From the NCBI RefSeq assembly GCF_002245895.1, contig NZ_NPJZ01000001.1:2392501-2456500 (forward strand): a DNA stretch of 64,000 nt, read 5' to 3'. This DNA comes from Rhodococcus sp. OK302. GTDB lineage: Bacteria; Actinomycetota; Actinomycetes; Mycobacteriales; Mycobacteriaceae. A model generated the notes under the pieces. That model was not told where the DNA came from, searched no databases, and saw only the letters and a program-made list of their open reading frames with translations. Below are positions 34,197-43,605 of this stretch, piece after piece; position 1 is the stretch's first letter, and each line of letters opens with the position of its first letter. Made by a program: the position numbers and the translations under genes.

Positions 34197-35192
34197 TTAC
34201 GCGCTCTGTTCTTTTCGTCGCGCCAGGATGACGGCGAGTGCCCCGCCGATCGCCCCGAGAATCAGGGCTGTGGGAACGCCGATCTTGGCAGCTTTGCGAG
34301 CGGTGCGGAAATCACGCACTTCCCAGCCACGGTTCTTCGCGAGTTCGCGAAGATCGGCGTCGGGATTGATCGCGACAGGCGTGCCGACCAAAGACAGCAT
34401 CGGAACGTCGTTGTGGCTGTCGGAATACGCCGAGCATCGTTTGAGATTGAGACCCTCACGAACCGCCAGCGTGCGGACGGCGTGCGCCTTACCCATGCCG
34501 TGCAGGATGTCGCCGACGAGACGGCCGGTGAACACACCGTCCTCGCTCTCGGCGACGGTGCCCAGAGCGCCGGTCAGGCCCAACCGCTCGGCAATGACCT
34601 GCGCTAGTTCGACGGGGGTAGCTGTTACCAGCCAGACCTGCTGGCCGGCGTCCAAATGCATCTGCGCCAGCGCCCGGGTGCCCGGCCAGATCTTGTCCGC
34701 GATTACTTCGTCGTAGATCTCCTCACCGAGGAGAGCGAGTTCGGCAGTGGACCGACCGGCGACAAACGAGAGAGCTTTCTCGCGGCCCTCGGCGACGTCG
34801 TCACTGCTTTCGCGTCCGGTGACTCGGAATTTGACCTGTTTCCAGGCGAAATCCATGAGATCAGACGTCTTGAGGTACTTGCGGGCATGAAGGCCACGCG
34901 CAAAGTGAACAATCGACGCACCCTGAACCATGGTGTTGTCGACGTCGAAGAACGCTGCGGCGGTGAGGTCGCGGGGAACCGCTGGTGACTCGTCGTCCGC
35001 GGTGGGCTCGACCGGGGTGGCAGCCGCGGTGAGCGCAAGCGCTGCATCCACACTGGCCTCGCCGGCGAGGTTGGCTCGAACTTCCGATTCGCTCGGGCCC
35101 AGCGGATTCTTGACGCGGCGACGCCCGGGGAGAATGACCCCGGCCAGCCCCGATCCGAATCCGGAGCCGTTCGGTAGTGATCGCGCAGGCAC
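34197..35192 (-). CDS. serB1: HAD-IB family phosphatase (SerB1-like)
   Basis: This 331-residue protein is read from GTG 35192, which has AGGAGG at 5 bases; GTG 35198 is an alternative but abuts the Shine-Dalgarno. The HAD motif [12 protein letters not shown] (DxDxT), motif II VTATP and motif [17 protein letters not shown] are complete. The C-terminus is a membrane anchor ([23 protein letters not shown]), which cytosolic SerB lacks. The mycobacterial gene here (Rv0505c) is named serB1, but the true substrate may be a lipid phosphate or lysophosphatidate rather than phosphoserine. Confidence 0.85.
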   Translation of the reverse strand: MPARSLPNGSGFGSGLAGVILPGRRRVKNPLGPSESEVRANLAGEASVDAALALTAAATPVEPTADDESPAVPRDLTAAAFFDVDNTMVQGASIVHFARGLHARKYLKTSDLMDFAWKQVKFRVTGRESSDDVAEGREKALSFVAGRSTAELALLGEEIYDEVIADKIWPGTRALAQMHLDAGQQVWLVTATPVELAQVIAERLGLTGALGTVAESEDGVFTGRLVGDILHGMGKAHAVRTLAVREGLNLKRCSAYSDSHNDVPMLSLVGTPVAINPDADLRELAKNRGWEVRDFRTARKAAKIGVPTALILGAIGGALAVILARRKEQSA

Positions 35193-35360
35193 CCGCACCT
35201 CCTGTGTTGCACCGTTGAGCAGAAAACTCTTCGAGTCAGCCTATCCTCCACATCGCGGCGCCAAGGGTTGGATGGCGATGAGCGCGGCGAGTGTGTGACC
35301 TTCCTCTCCGTCGATTTGGTATCGAGGGGGAGGCAGACGGCAGACTCGGGGGAGAAGTAG

Positions 35361-35654
35361 ATGAGCATCCAGCCCCGGAAAGGTACTTACTCGATGACTG
35401 CCGAGAGACATGTTGTGACCCTGTTGACACGCGCAGGATGTGCCTCCTGCGTCGGCGCGGCGGAGGCGGCGCGAAGGGTCTGCAGTGAGTTCGAGCTTGA
35501 AGTGACGTGCATCGACGTGGACGAAGCTGCTGCGAGCGACCCTGAATTGCGGGCCGAGTACGGCGACCGATTGCCGGTCATTCTTCTCGACGGACGTGAG
35601 CACGGTTACTGGGAAGTCGACGAAGAGCGCCTTCGAGACGATTTACGCAAGTAA
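35361..35654 (+). CDS. Glutaredoxin-like protein (Rv0508-like)
   Basis: This 97-residue protein from ATG 35361 (behind GGGGGAGAAG) could also start at ATG 35394, skipping MSIQPRKGTYS. A thioredoxin fold is suggested by VVTLLTRAGCASCVGAAEAA, where the active-site pair is C-A-S-C, the cis-Pro strand RLPVILLDG and a C-terminal helix. It belongs to the DUF836/glutaredoxin group. It lies upstream of rex-hem as in mycobacteria (before hemA) and is probably involved in thiol-disulfide exchange. Confidence 0.85.
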   Translation: MSIQPRKGTYSMTAERHVVTLLTRAGCASCVGAAEAARRVCSEFELEVTCIDVDEAAASDPELRAEYGDRLPVILLDGREHGYWEVDEERLRDDLRK

Positions 35655-35724
35655 GGCAACCCTCAATCGGAAGAAATCGATGGCTTTGCAGGTTAAAGGC
35701 ACATCGAACCCGTTCCAAGCAACT

Positions 35725-35742
35725 TTGTGCATGGGTTCACAA
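35725..35742. promoter_or_regulatory. Rex operator upstream of rex-hemACDB
   Basis: TTGTGCATGGGTTCACAA matches the Rex consensus TTGTGAA-N4-TTCACAA with one mismatch in the left half and a perfect right half. It lies 53 bases before the rex start codon. A second half-site TGTGAAC occurs at 35756-35762. In Streptomyces, Rex represses its own rex-hemACD operon through such a site when NADH is low; the same loop is expected here. Confidence 0.75.
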
Positions 35743-35794
35743 GCGGTTACCGTGGTGTGAACATTCCCCCGGAGCATCGTGGAGGTCGACAGTT

Positions 35795-36685
35795 GTGTCG
35801 GTCGGACGAGGAGCCAACGACGTGACCGAACCGCACCAGACGCATGAGCCGCTGGCTCAGCGCGTCACCGGCGCTGCGGGCACTTCTGTCACTACTGCCG
35901 GTGCCGCCAGTGCGGATTCCGCGGCTACTACACAGGATCGCGTCATCCCCCAGGCTACGGTGACCCGGTTGGCCGCGTACCTGCGGGTCCTCGGAGTGAT
36001 GTCAGACCGCGGCACCTCCATCGTCTCCAGTGAAGAACTCGCGCAGGCATCAGGCGTCGGATCAGCGAAGTTGCGCAAGGATCTGTCGTTCCTCGGTCCC
36101 AACGGTGTTCGCGGAGTCGGATACGACGTCACCAAGCTGCGCATCCGCATCGAGCGGGCTCTCGGGCTCGATCGCGGGCACAAAGTTGTCCTCGTGGGCG
36201 TCGGTAACCTCGGCAAAGCCCTGGTCGGATACGGCGGATTCAGTCGACGCGGCTTCGAGATGGTCGGATTGTTCGACAGTGACTCCGGCCGGGTCGGAAC
36301 CCAGGTGGGGGAGCTGACCGTTCGCGACACCACCGAACTCGAATCCGCGTGCCGGGAACTGAAAGCCACCATCGGTGTCATCTCCACTCCCGACGAAGCC
36401 GCTCAAGACGTCTGTGATCAGTTCGTCCAGGCCGGCCTTCGGTGCATCATGAGCTTTTCGCCCATCGCCCTCGACGTACCGGACCACGTGGAACTTCGCC
36501 GCGTCGACCTGGCCGTCGAAATGCAGGTCCTATCCTTCAACAGCGCCCGCAACGCAGATCAGGCGTCCAACGGGCCCCGAGTACGCGTCGCACATGCGGC
36601 ATCCGCTTCGTCTATCCCATCCACAAGTTCACCCGCTCCCGTCGGGGCAGGTTCGACCAGAAACGGATCAGTGATCGCGCCGTGA
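35795..36685 (+). CDS. rex: Redox-sensing transcriptional repressor Rex
   Basis: This 296-residue protein starts at GTG 35795, behind GGAGG. The winged-helix domain ([19 protein letters not shown] ... [14 protein letters not shown]) is followed by a Rossmann NAD(H)-binding domain ([20 protein letters not shown]) and the dimer-swap C-terminal helix. Both ends carry extra Ala/Ser-rich low-complexity tails. Rex senses the NADH/NAD+ ratio and controls respiration and heme synthesis genes. It overlaps hemA by 4 bases, and a good operator lies upstream. M. tuberculosis lacks rex at this place, so this order is the Streptomyces-like one. Confidence 0.94.
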   Translation: MSVGRGANDVTEPHQTHEPLAQRVTGAAGTSVTTAGAASADSAATTQDRVIPQATVTRLAAYLRVLGVMSDRGTSIVSSEELAQASGVGSAKLRKDLSFLGPNGVRGVGYDVTKLRIRIERALGLDRGHKVVLVGVGNLGKALVGYGGFSRRGFEMVGLFDSDSGRVGTQVGELTVRDTTELESACRELKATIGVISTPDEAAQDVCDQFVQAGLRCIMSFSPIALDVPDHVELRRVDLAVEMQVLSFNSARNADQASNGPRVRVAHAASASSIPSTSSPAPVGAGSTRNGSVIAP

Positions 36686-38040
36686 GTGTTCTGCTTGTCG
36701 GGGTCTCGCATCAAACCGCACCCGTGCCGGTTCTCGAGCGAGTGGCTGTAACCGACACCGATCGTCCGAAGCTGATCGACAAGCTTCTGGCGTCGTCACA
36801 CATCACCGAGGCGATGATCGTCTCCACCTGCAACCGGGTGGAGGTCTACGCAGTTGTGGACGCGTTCCACGGTGCACTCGCAGAGGTTGGCGAAATTCTG
36901 TCCGACCACTCGGGCTTGGATCTCACGGCTCTGCACATGCATGCCTACGTGCGCTACAGCGAAGCGGCCGTCGAGCATCTCTTCGCCGTCGCCAGTGGAC
37001 TCGACTCGATGGTGATCGGCGAGCAGCAGATCATCGGTCAGATCCGCACTGCTTACGCGTCTTCCGACGCACAGCACGCCGCCGGGCGGGTCATTCACGA
37101 GTTGGCGCAGCAGGCACTGCGCGTCGGCAAGCGAGTCCACACCGAAACCGGAATCGACTCTGCCGGAGCATCAGTGGTGTCGGTGGCGCTCGACCGTGCC
37201 GCCGGAATCATCGGTGACGGCGGGTTGGCGGGACGCACCGCGGTAGTCGTCGGTGCCGGAGCAATGGGCGGACTTTCGGTCGCTCATCTGACCCGCGCCG
37301 GTATCGACCGCATCATCGTCGTCAACCGCACCCGCGAGCGTGCCGAGCATCTTGCAGACACGGCGCGATCAAACGGCGTCGTCGCAGAAGGTGTTGCCTT
37401 CGAAGAGCTTTCGTCCGCAATGGCGCAGGCCGACGTTCTGGTGACCTGTACCGGGGCAGTCGGAGCCGTCATCACTCTCGCCGACGCTCACCGGGCGCTT
37501 GCTCATCCGGGCCGCGACACCACCAAGCATCTCGTGATCTGCGACCTGGGCCTGCCCCGTGACATCGACCCGGCCGTCGCCGGTCTTCCCGGCGTCACGG
37601 TGCTCGATATGGAAGCGCTGCAACGTGATCCGGCCGCCGGTGCCGCAGCATCCGACGCCGAGGCCGCCCGCACCATCGTTGCCGGTGAACTGGCCACCTA
37701 CCTGACCGGTCAGCGACTCGCCGAGGTCACCCCGACTGTCACCGCGCTGCGACAGCGCGCCGCCGACGTCGTCGAAGCCGAACTGATGCGACTCGACTCG
37801 CGTCTGCCCGGCCTCGACGATCCGCAACGAGACGAGGTAGCACGCACCGTGCGCCGCGTCGTGGACAAACTGCTGCACGCGCCCACAGTGCGCGTCAAAC
37901 AACTGGCGTCCGCGCCAGGCGGCGACTCGTATGCAGCAGCGCTCCGCGAGCTCTTCGAGCTCAGCCCCGGATCGCCGGCTGCAGTTGCCACGCCCACCGA
38001 TCTGGTGGACGAACGCTTCGGAAAGGAACCGCAGGCATGA
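36682..38040 (+). CDS. hemA: Glutamyl-tRNA reductase
   Basis: This 452-residue enzyme starts at GTG 36682. The N-terminal catalytic domain has [15 protein letters not shown] and the active-site cysteine C50 in STCNRVEVY. The NADPH domain has [10 protein letters not shown], and the dimerisation helix is at the C-terminus. It converts glutamyl-tRNA to glutamate-1-semialdehyde, the committed step of C5 heme synthesis; the next enzyme, HemL, is encoded at the right end of the window. It overlaps both rex and hemC. Confidence 0.97.
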   Translation: MSVLLVGVSHQTAPVPVLERVAVTDTDRPKLIDKLLASSHITEAMIVSTCNRVEVYAVVDAFHGALAEVGEILSDHSGLDLTALHMHAYVRYSEAAVEHLFAVASGLDSMVIGEQQIIGQIRTAYASSDAQHAAGRVIHELAQQALRVGKRVHTETGIDSAGASVVSVALDRAAGIIGDGGLAGRTAVVVGAGAMGGLSVAHLTRAGIDRIIVVNRTRERAEHLADTARSNGVVAEGVAFEELSSAMAQADVLVTCTGAVGAVITLADAHRALAHPGRDTTKHLVICDLGLPRDIDPAVAGLPGVTVLDMEALQRDPAAGAAASDAEAARTIVAGELATYLTGQRLAEVTPTVTALRQRAADVVEAELMRLDSRLPGLDDPQRDEVARTVRRVVDKLLHAPTVRVKQLASAPGGDSYAAALRELFELSPGSPAAVATPTDLVDERFGKEPQA

Positions 38041-38993
38041 GCAGTAATATCTTGCGGATCGGTACTCGCGGAAGTCTTCTCGCCACCACCCAGGCCGGAA
38101 CCGTGCGCGACGCACTGATCGCGGCCGGGCATCCGGCAGAGCTTGTCATCATCAAGACCAAGGGTGATCAGTCCACCGATCCGGTGCAGACCATCGGCGT
38201 CGGTGTCTTCACCGCCGAGCTCCGAGAAGCTTTGGCGGACAATCGCGTCGACGTTGCCGTGCATTCGTACAAGGACCTTCCGACCGCTCAGGATTCCCGC
38301 TTCGTGATCGCGGCGATCCCGGTTCGCGAAGATCCTCGTGACGCGCTGGTGGCCCGTGACGGACTGGTCCTCGGTGAATTGCCTGTCGGCTCCAAGGTCG
38401 GAACGTCTGCGCCGCGACGAGTTTCGCAGTTGCGTGCACTCGGCCTCGGACTCGACATCGTGCCGTTGCGTGGAAACCTGCAGCGCCGGTTGGGCAAGGT
38501 CGAATCCGGTGAACTCGACGCCGTGATTCTCGCGCGCGCCGGACTGTCCCGGATCGGTCTGCTCGATCTCATCACCGAGAACATCGAACCGGTTCAGATG
38601 CTGCCCGCGCCCGCGCAGGGCGCGCTGGCAGTCGAATGCCTCTCCGCCAATGAAGAATTGGTGGCGATACTCGCGCAGCTCGACGACGCGAGTACTCGGG
38701 CTGCGGTGACCGCCGAGCGGTCACTGCTCGCAGAACTCGAAGCGGGATGCACAGCGCCCGTCGGGGCAATCGCCGAAATCGTCGAATCGATCGACGAAGA
38801 CGGCAACATTTTCGACGAACTGTCGATCCGCGGCTGCGCAGCCGCACTCGACGGTTCGGACGTCATCCGTACCGGTGCCGTCGGTGCACCGGACAAGGCC
38901 GAGGAACTCGGCCGAGCGGTGGCGCGTGAGTTACTCGAACTCGGCGCCCGAGAGTTGATGATCGTGACCACAGGCGAGGCCGCCGATGTTTGA
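38037..38993 (+). CDS. hemC: Porphobilinogen deaminase (hydroxymethylbilane synthase)
   Basis: This 318-residue enzyme has [16 protein letters not shown] at the N-terminus, VHSYKDLPT and the dipyrromethane cofactor cysteine in [11 protein letters not shown]. It polymerises four porphobilinogens to hydroxymethylbilane. The start overlaps the hemA stop by 4 bases. Length and motifs are canonical. Confidence 0.97.
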   Translation: MSSNILRIGTRGSLLATTQAGTVRDALIAAGHPAELVIIKTKGDQSTDPVQTIGVGVFTAELREALADNRVDVAVHSYKDLPTAQDSRFVIAAIPVREDPRDALVARDGLVLGELPVGSKVGTSAPRRVSQLRALGLGLDIVPLRGNLQRRLGKVESGELDAVILARAGLSRIGLLDLITENIEPVQMLPAPAQGALAVECLSANEELVAILAQLDDASTRAAVTAERSLLAELEAGCTAPVGAIAEIVESIDEDGNIFDELSIRGCAAALDGSDVIRTGAVGAPDKAEELGRAVARELLELGARELMIVTTGEAADV

Positions 38994-39053
38994 CACAACC
39001 AATTGCACTTGCACCAAGTTCCCATTTCGATACAGCGCACTGGAGAATCACCG

Positions 39054-40616
39054 ATGACCCGAGTCCGAAAGAACACTCCCGGACGGATCCTGTTCGTGGG
39101 ATCGGGACCGGGCGACCCCGCCCTGCTCACCGTTCGCGCCCGCGACGTCCTCACCGGCGCAGCTTTGGCGTTCACCGATCCTGATGTGGACAAGGGCGTT
39201 GTCGCTCTTGTGGGCATCGACATGGGTCGGGACGAAGAAACCGGTGAACTGATCGCCGACGTGCGCCCCGCTCTCGGGGAGCCGGCCGAGGTTGCCAAAA
39301 CTCTTGTGCACGAAGCGAAGAACGGCCACGACGTGGTCCGTCTCGTTTCGGGTGATCCGCTCACCACGGATTCCGTGATCGCCGAGGTCACCGCCGTAGC
39401 CCGCACCCAGGTCCAGTTCGAGGTCCTACCCGGACTGCCTTCCGGTTCTGCGGTGCCGAGCTACGCCGGTATGGCACTGGGTTCGGGTCACACCGAAGCC
39501 GACGTCCGCGGCGAGGTCGACTGGGCTGCCCTGGCCGCAGCGCCGGGACCGTTGGTTCTGCACGCTACCTCCGGACACCTCGCCGAGACGGCAAGTGCTC
39601 TGGTGGAAAACGGCATGGCACCGCAGACGCCCGCCGCTATCACCGTGCGCGGCACCACGCGTCAGCAGCGCACCGTCGAAGCAACGTTGGCGACGCTCAA
39701 CGAAGCCGGCTCCGAACTCGTCGGCTCGCTCATCGTGACCGTCGGCAAGGTAGTCAGCCAGCGCAACAAGATGTCCTGGTGGGAATCGCGCGCACTGTAC
39801 GGCTGGACCGTCCTCGTGCCGCGTACCAAGGATCAGGCCGGCGAAATGAGTGAGCGTCTGGTCACCCACGGCGCCATCCCGATCGAGGTTCCGACCATCG
39901 CCGTCGAACCGCCGCGTAGCCCCGCTCAGATGGAGCGCTCCGTCAAGGGCCTCGTCGACGGTCGCTACCAGTGGGTCGTCTTCACTTCCACCAATGCTGT
40001 TCGCGCAGTGTGGGAGAAGTTCGAAGAATTCGGTCTCGATGCCCGCGCATTCTCGGGTGTGAAGATCGCCTGCATCGGTGAGGCCACCGCAGCCAAGGTT
40101 CGCTCGTTCGGCATCAACCCCGAACTGGTGCCCAAGGGTGATCAGTCCAGCGAAGGTCTGCTGGCCGAATTCGCGCCTTACGACGACGTTTTCGACCCGG
40201 TCAACCGAGTTCTGTTGCCCCGTGCCGACATCGCGACCGAAACCCTCGCCGAGGGCCTGCGCGAACGCGGTTGGGAAATCGACGACGTCACCGCCTACCG
40301 CACCGTGCGCGCAGCGCCGCCGGCCGCCGAGACCCGCGAGATGATCAAGACCGGCGGATTCGACGCCGTCTGCTTCACCTCGTCCTCGACGGTTCGTAAC
40401 CTCGTCGGCATTGCAGGAAAGCCGCACGCTCGCACTCTGGTTGCGTGCATCGGACCGAAGACTGCCGAGACTGCCATCGAGTTCGGGCTGCGCGTCGACG
40501 TGCAGCCCGAAACCTCGCAGGTCGGCCCGCTGGTCGAGGCACTTGCGGAGCACGCTGCTCGACTTCGCGCCGAGGGTGCATTGCCGCCCCCGCGTAAGAA
40601 GTCTCGTAGGCGCTAG
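39054..40616 (+). CDS. hemD: Uroporphyrinogen-III methyltransferase / synthase fusion (CobA-HemD)
   Basis: This 520-residue protein from ATG 39054 is preceded by TGGAGA; the frame extends to 39003 without support. Residues 1-250 are a tetrapyrrole methylase domain (RILFVGSGPGDPALLTVRARD, SGDPLTTDSV). Residues about 260-505 are the uroporphyrinogen-III synthase domain (VLVPRTKDQAGEMSERL, VVFTSTNAVRAVWEKF). Such fusions are standard in actinobacteria. The methylase half has a weak P-loop-like region compared with CobA/CysG, so its activity is uncertain, while the HemD half is complete. Confidence 0.93.
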   Translation: MTRVRKNTPGRILFVGSGPGDPALLTVRARDVLTGAALAFTDPDVDKGVVALVGIDMGRDEETGELIADVRPALGEPAEVAKTLVHEAKNGHDVVRLVSGDPLTTDSVIAEVTAVARTQVQFEVLPGLPSGSAVPSYAGMALGSGHTEADVRGEVDWAALAAAPGPLVLHATSGHLAETASALVENGMAPQTPAAITVRGTTRQQRTVEATLATLNEAGSELVGSLIVTVGKVVSQRNKMSWWESRALYGWTVLVPRTKDQAGEMSERLVTHGAIPIEVPTIAVEPPRSPAQMERSVKGLVDGRYQWVVFTSTNAVRAVWEKFEEFGLDARAFSGVKIACIGEATAAKVRSFGINPELVPKGDQSSEGLLAEFAPYDDVFDPVNRVLLPRADIATETLAEGLRERGWEIDDVTAYRTVRAAPPAAETREMIKTGGFDAVCFTSSSTVRNLVGIAGKPHARTLVACIGPKTAETAIEFGLRVDVQPETSQVGPLVEALAEHAARLRAEGALPPPRKKSRRR

Positions 40617-40625
40617 TTTTTCCCT

Positions 40626-40675
40626 CTGCTGTGCGCCTTTATCACCCGCCCGCGGTTGATAAAGGCGCACAGCAG
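40626..40675. terminator. Perfect 19-bp hairpin between hemD and hemB
   Basis: CTGCTGTGCGCCTTTATCA (40626-40644) is exactly complementary to TGATAAAGGCGCACAGCAG (40657-40675) with a 12-base loop. It begins 10 bases after the hemD stop and ends 8 bases before the hemB Shine-Dalgarno. It could end rex-hemACD transcripts or attenuate read-through into hemB. No T-run follows, so a mobile palindrome or RNA-stability element is an alternative. Confidence 0.6.
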
Positions 40676-40697
40676 TTCCGACGTAGGAGGGCCTCCC

Positions 40698-41672
40698 GTG
40701 TTTCCGACCCATCGTCCTCGCCGACTCCGGCGCACTCCGGCGCTTCGGCGATTGGTAGCGGAGACCACGCTCGAGCCCCGGCATCTCGTGTTGCCGATGT
40801 TCGTCGCGGACGGGATCAGCGCCCCCCACGAGATCAGTTCCATGCCAGGCGTTTATCAGCACACGCTCGATTCACTACGCGTCGCGGCTACCGAGGCCGT
40901 TGCAGCCGGCGTCGGCGGATTGATGTTGTTCGGTGTTCCCAAACCTGAAGACAAGGATCCGCAGGGGTCCGGAGCCTCCGACCCCGACGGCATTCTTAAC
41001 CTCGGATTACGCGCTCTCGCAGACGAACTCGGTGATTCGACGGTCATCATGGCCGACACGTGCCTGGACGAGTTCACCGATCACGGTCACTGCGGAGTTC
41101 TGACGCCCAGCGGTGTCGTCGACAATGATGCGACTCTGATTCGATACATCGAAATGGCTCTCGCGCAAGCAGATTCAGGGGCTCACCTCCTCGGTCCGAG
41201 TGGAATGATGGACGGCCAGGTAGCAGCCATCCGCGGGGCGCTCGATGCCTCCGGCTACTCCGAGGTCGGACAGTTGGCCTACGCGGCGAAGTACGCGTCG
41301 GCGTTCTACGGACCCTTCCGTGAAGCTGTCGGATCCTCGTTGGAAGGTGACCGGCGTACGTACCAGCAGGACGCGGCCAACCGTCGTGAGTCGATGCGCG
41401 AAGTCGATCTCGATATCGCCGAAGGCGCTGACATGGTGATGGTGAAGCCTGCCATGTCCTACCTCGACATCCTGCGTGAGACTGCCGACCGCTCGCCGGT
41501 TCCGGTCTCTGCGTACCAGATCTCGGGGGAGTACTCGATGATCACGGCGGCAGCGCAGAACGGCTGGATCGACCGGGACGCGGCAATTCTCGAATCGTTG
41601 ACCAGTATCAGGCGGGCCGGAGCAGATGTTGTGCTCACCTATTGGGCTGCTGAAGTTGCCGGCTGGTTGTGA
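40698..41672 (+). CDS. hemB: Delta-aminolevulinic acid dehydratase (porphobilinogen synthase)
   Basis: This 324-residue enzyme is read from GTG 40698, 7 bases after TAGGAGG. The Schiff-base lysines are in AYAAKYASAFYGPF and MVMVKPAMSYLDI. The metal site reads D-x-C-L-D-E-F-T-D-H-G-H-C, in which the triple-Cys zinc site is partly replaced by Asp, as in Mg-using actinobacterial enzymes. It condenses two ALA to porphobilinogen. The longer frame to 40656 runs through the hairpin and is rejected. Confidence 0.96.
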   Translation: MFPTHRPRRLRRTPALRRLVAETTLEPRHLVLPMFVADGISAPHEISSMPGVYQHTLDSLRVAATEAVAAGVGGLMLFGVPKPEDKDPQGSGASDPDGILNLGLRALADELGDSTVIMADTCLDEFTDHGHCGVLTPSGVVDNDATLIRYIEMALAQADSGAHLLGPSGMMDGQVAAIRGALDASGYSEVGQLAYAAKYASAFYGPFREAVGSSLEGDRRTYQQDAANRRESMREVDLDIAEGADMVMVKPAMSYLDILRETADRSPVPVSAYQISGEYSMITAAAQNGWIDRDAAILESLTSIRRAGADVVLTYWAAEVAGWL

Positions 41673-41723
41673 AGTGACGCGAGCATTGGTGAGTATGGCT
41701 GCTCCGACGGATACGCTGTCTTC

Positions 41724-42350
41724 ATGACCGAGCAGTGGCCGCCTCCTCGCCAGGAACCCCCGTACGACAACGAGCAGTACCAAAACCAGCAGTACCAAAA
41801 CCAGTTCCACCCCCTGGGTCCGATGCCGACCAATCCGTCGCCGTATTCGTCGGGAAAAAAGGCCGAACCGCCGACCGACGTGGTGACTGCGATTCAGTTG
41901 TGGTGGGCGGTGACCGTGCTGGGTGTGGTGCAGGGCGGCGCGATGATCGCGATGATGCTCGGTCAGAAGTCCACGTTTGTCGACGAGATGATCCGCAACC
42001 CCGCTGCAGTTGACGCGGGCCTGACGCGTGCCGACATCGAGAACGTCTTTCCGATGGCCGTTGTGATGGCAGCAGTCATGATCCTGATATTCACGGCCTT
42101 GTTCCTGCTGGTCGTGCGATCGATGAGTCGTGGCAAGAACTGGGCACGCATGCTGTTGACGTTCGGCGGAGTCTTCATGGTGGTCTCCGCAGTTCCGGTG
42201 ATTTTGGGGCTCGGCGTGGGCGGCGGTACGACGCTTCTGCTCGGTGGCGCACAGATCCTGCAAGCAGTTGCCGCGGTTTTTGCGATTGTGATGATGCATC
42301 GCAAGGACTCGAATCCGTATTTCCTCAGATTTCCCCCGCAAGCGCGGTGA
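41724..42350 (+). CDS. Membrane protein, Gln/Pro-rich N-terminus (Rv0513-like)
   Basis: This 208-residue protein starts at ATG 41724. Its first 45 residues are hydrophilic and rich in Gln, Asn, Pro and Tyr (NEQYQNQQYQNQF), followed by four membrane helices (AIQLWWAVTVLGVVQGGAMIAMML; VVMAAVMILIFTALFLLVV; MLLTFGGVFMVVSAVPVIL; LLLGGAQILQAVAAVFAIVMM). A membrane protein of similar type follows hemB in mycobacteria (Rv0513). No enzymatic motif is seen and the function is unknown. It starts the cluster of four small membrane genes. Confidence 0.8.
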   Translation: MTEQWPPPRQEPPYDNEQYQNQQYQNQFHPLGPMPTNPSPYSSGKKAEPPTDVVTAIQLWWAVTVLGVVQGGAMIAMMLGQKSTFVDEMIRNPAAVDAGLTRADIENVFPMAVVMAAVMILIFTALFLLVVRSMSRGKNWARMLLTFGGVFMVVSAVPVILGLGVGGGTTLLLGGAQILQAVAAVFAIVMMHRKDSNPYFLRFPPQAR

Positions 42351-42381
42351 CCACGGTGGCGGATAGCGCAGGCGTGGTGCT

Positions 42382-42819
42382 GTGAGAGCGTCGAGCAAAG
42401 TCCGGCCGCCGACTACGGTCGACGCGGCCTTCTGGTTGTGGATCGCGAGTGCATTCCTGCTGATCCTGTTCGGCTTGATCAATCTGTCGAGCGCCTCGTA
42501 CTCACTGCGAGAACAGTTCTCCGGTCAGGGCATTTCTCCCGGCAATATCGATACCTATGTCACTTTTGTGCGCGTCTTCGGTGTGGTGCTGCTGCTCAGC
42601 GGACTGATTATCGGCGGTCTGGCCGCTCCGACGCGGATGGGCCGGAGTCTGTGTCGCCGAATTCTTGTCATTTACTCAGGTGTGTTCGCGGTACTGCAGA
42701 TCGCTTTGGTGGTTGCCGGCATCAGTACGCTGCTGGCGCTCGTCGTTCCCGTCATGCTGGTCGGTGCCGGTGTGTCGATCTATCGTGATTCGACTCGGAG
42801 TTGGTTTGCCCATGGTTGA
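42382..42819 (+). CDS. Small four-helix membrane protein
   Basis: This 145-residue protein has a GTG start. The hydrophobic segments are AAFWLWIASAFLLILFGLINL, FVRVFGVVLLLSGLIIGGL, ILVIYSGVFAVLQIALVVA and STLLALVVPVMLVGAGVSI. The organisation resembles the previous gene without its hydrophilic tail and the two may be distant paralogues. It overlaps the next gene by 8 bases. The function is unknown. Confidence 0.7.
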   Translation: MRASSKVRPPTTVDAAFWLWIASAFLLILFGLINLSSASYSLREQFSGQGISPGNIDTYVTFVRVFGVVLLLSGLIIGGLAAPTRMGRSLCRRILVIYSGVFAVLQIALVVAGISTLLALVVPVMLVGAGVSIYRDSTRSWFAHG

Positions 42820-43309
42820 AGATTCGCCGGAGGTCCTCTTCTACGAGCCGGGTTCACGGATGGTTGCCATCGCATTCGGCCCGATTTTCTGCGTGATTGC
42901 GCTGATCATCGAACTGTTCACCGGTCCTGTTGTGCACTGGTTCGGGTTGGCGATGTTCGCGGTGATCCTGACGGGGTTGGTGTACGTGCAGGTGATTGCA
43001 GCGCGTCGGCATGCCAGCGTCCAATTGACCACCACGACGCTGCGCCAAGGCACCGAGGAGGTACCGCTCCGCGAAATCGCCGAGGTGTTTCCCGAATCGG
43101 ATGACGCCGCCTACGAAGAAGACATGGAACCGTGGGAGACCGCGCGGGCACTCGGCGAATTGTCGGGTGTACCGCGGCGGCGACACGGCATCGGCCTACG
43201 CCTGACAACGGGTGGTTTGGTTCGGGCCTGGGCCAAGGATGACGAGGCATTGCGTGAGGCCTTGAATCAGGTGATGGGCGCTGAAAAGGAAAGCGCGAAC
43301 GATGAGTGA
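42812..43309 (+). CDS. Membrane protein with cytosolic PH-like C-terminal domain
   Basis: This 165-residue protein from ATG 42812 has two helices near the N-terminus (MVAIAFGPIFCVIALIIELF, WFGLAMFAVILTGLVYVQVIA) and then a soluble beta-rich region. That region (VQLTTTTLRQGTEEVPLREIAEVFPE ... RRHGIGLRLTTGGLVRAWAKDDEALREALNQ) resembles DUF3093/PH-type membrane proteins of actinobacteria. It overlaps both neighbours by 8 bases, so the four membrane genes are translated from one message. The role is unknown. Confidence 0.72.
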   Translation: MVEDSPEVLFYEPGSRMVAIAFGPIFCVIALIIELFTGPVVHWFGLAMFAVILTGLVYVQVIAARRHASVQLTTTTLRQGTEEVPLREIAEVFPESDDAAYEEDMEPWETARALGELSGVPRRRHGIGLRLTTGGLVRAWAKDDEALREALNQVMGAEKESANDE

Positions 43310-43574
43310 GCGACGCGGTGGGGTCAACGCGGGAGCGAAGACATGGCTAGGTGTCGTCGGCGCTGTGGCAGCTCTGGCTCTGGCGGTGATGTGCTGGAAT
43401 GCCGGCCGAACCACCTCGACCTTCGCTCCGCTGATCGAGGGTGCGCCGCCGTTCGAGGGAACCCACTACGACGGTCTGTGGATTTCGGGTGCAGGATTGT
43501 CGGTTCTGCTGGCGGGCCTGATGATGATCGATGTGATTCGACGGCTACGTATGGCATCCGTCGCAACTTCATAA
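43302..43574 (+). CDS. Two-helix small membrane protein
   Basis: This 90-residue protein starts at ATG 43302, overlapping its upstream neighbour by 8 bases. It has two membrane helices (TWLGVVGAVAALALAVMCW and LWISGAGLSVLLAGLMMIDVI) around a short external loop. No family is recognised. It is the last gene of the hemB-distal membrane cluster; the csoR promoter begins right after its stop. Confidence 0.65.
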   Translation: MSERRGGVNAGAKTWLGVVGAVAALALAVMCWNAGRTTSTFAPLIEGAPPFEGTHYDGLWISGAGLSVLLAGLMMIDVIRRLRMASVATS

Positions 43575-43579
43575 CCCGG

Positions 43580-43596
43580 ATACGGGTAGGGGGTAT
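43580..43596. promoter_or_regulatory. Candidate CsoR operator
   Basis: ATACGGGTAGGGGGTAT, an interrupted palindrome with ATAC/GTAT ends and a G-rich core, lies 10 bases before the csoR start. CsoR-family operators characteristically have AT-flanked G-tracts (TACCC...GGGTA). Autoregulation is therefore likely. Confidence 0.55.
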
Positions 43597-43605
43597 GCTT
43601 GCGGT

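Noticed and set aside
40656..40697. hemB start extended to 40656
   Set aside because: The extension codes through the right arm of the hairpin and lacks a Shine-Dalgarno; GTG 40698 has TAGGAGG at 7 bases and aligns with known HemB starts.
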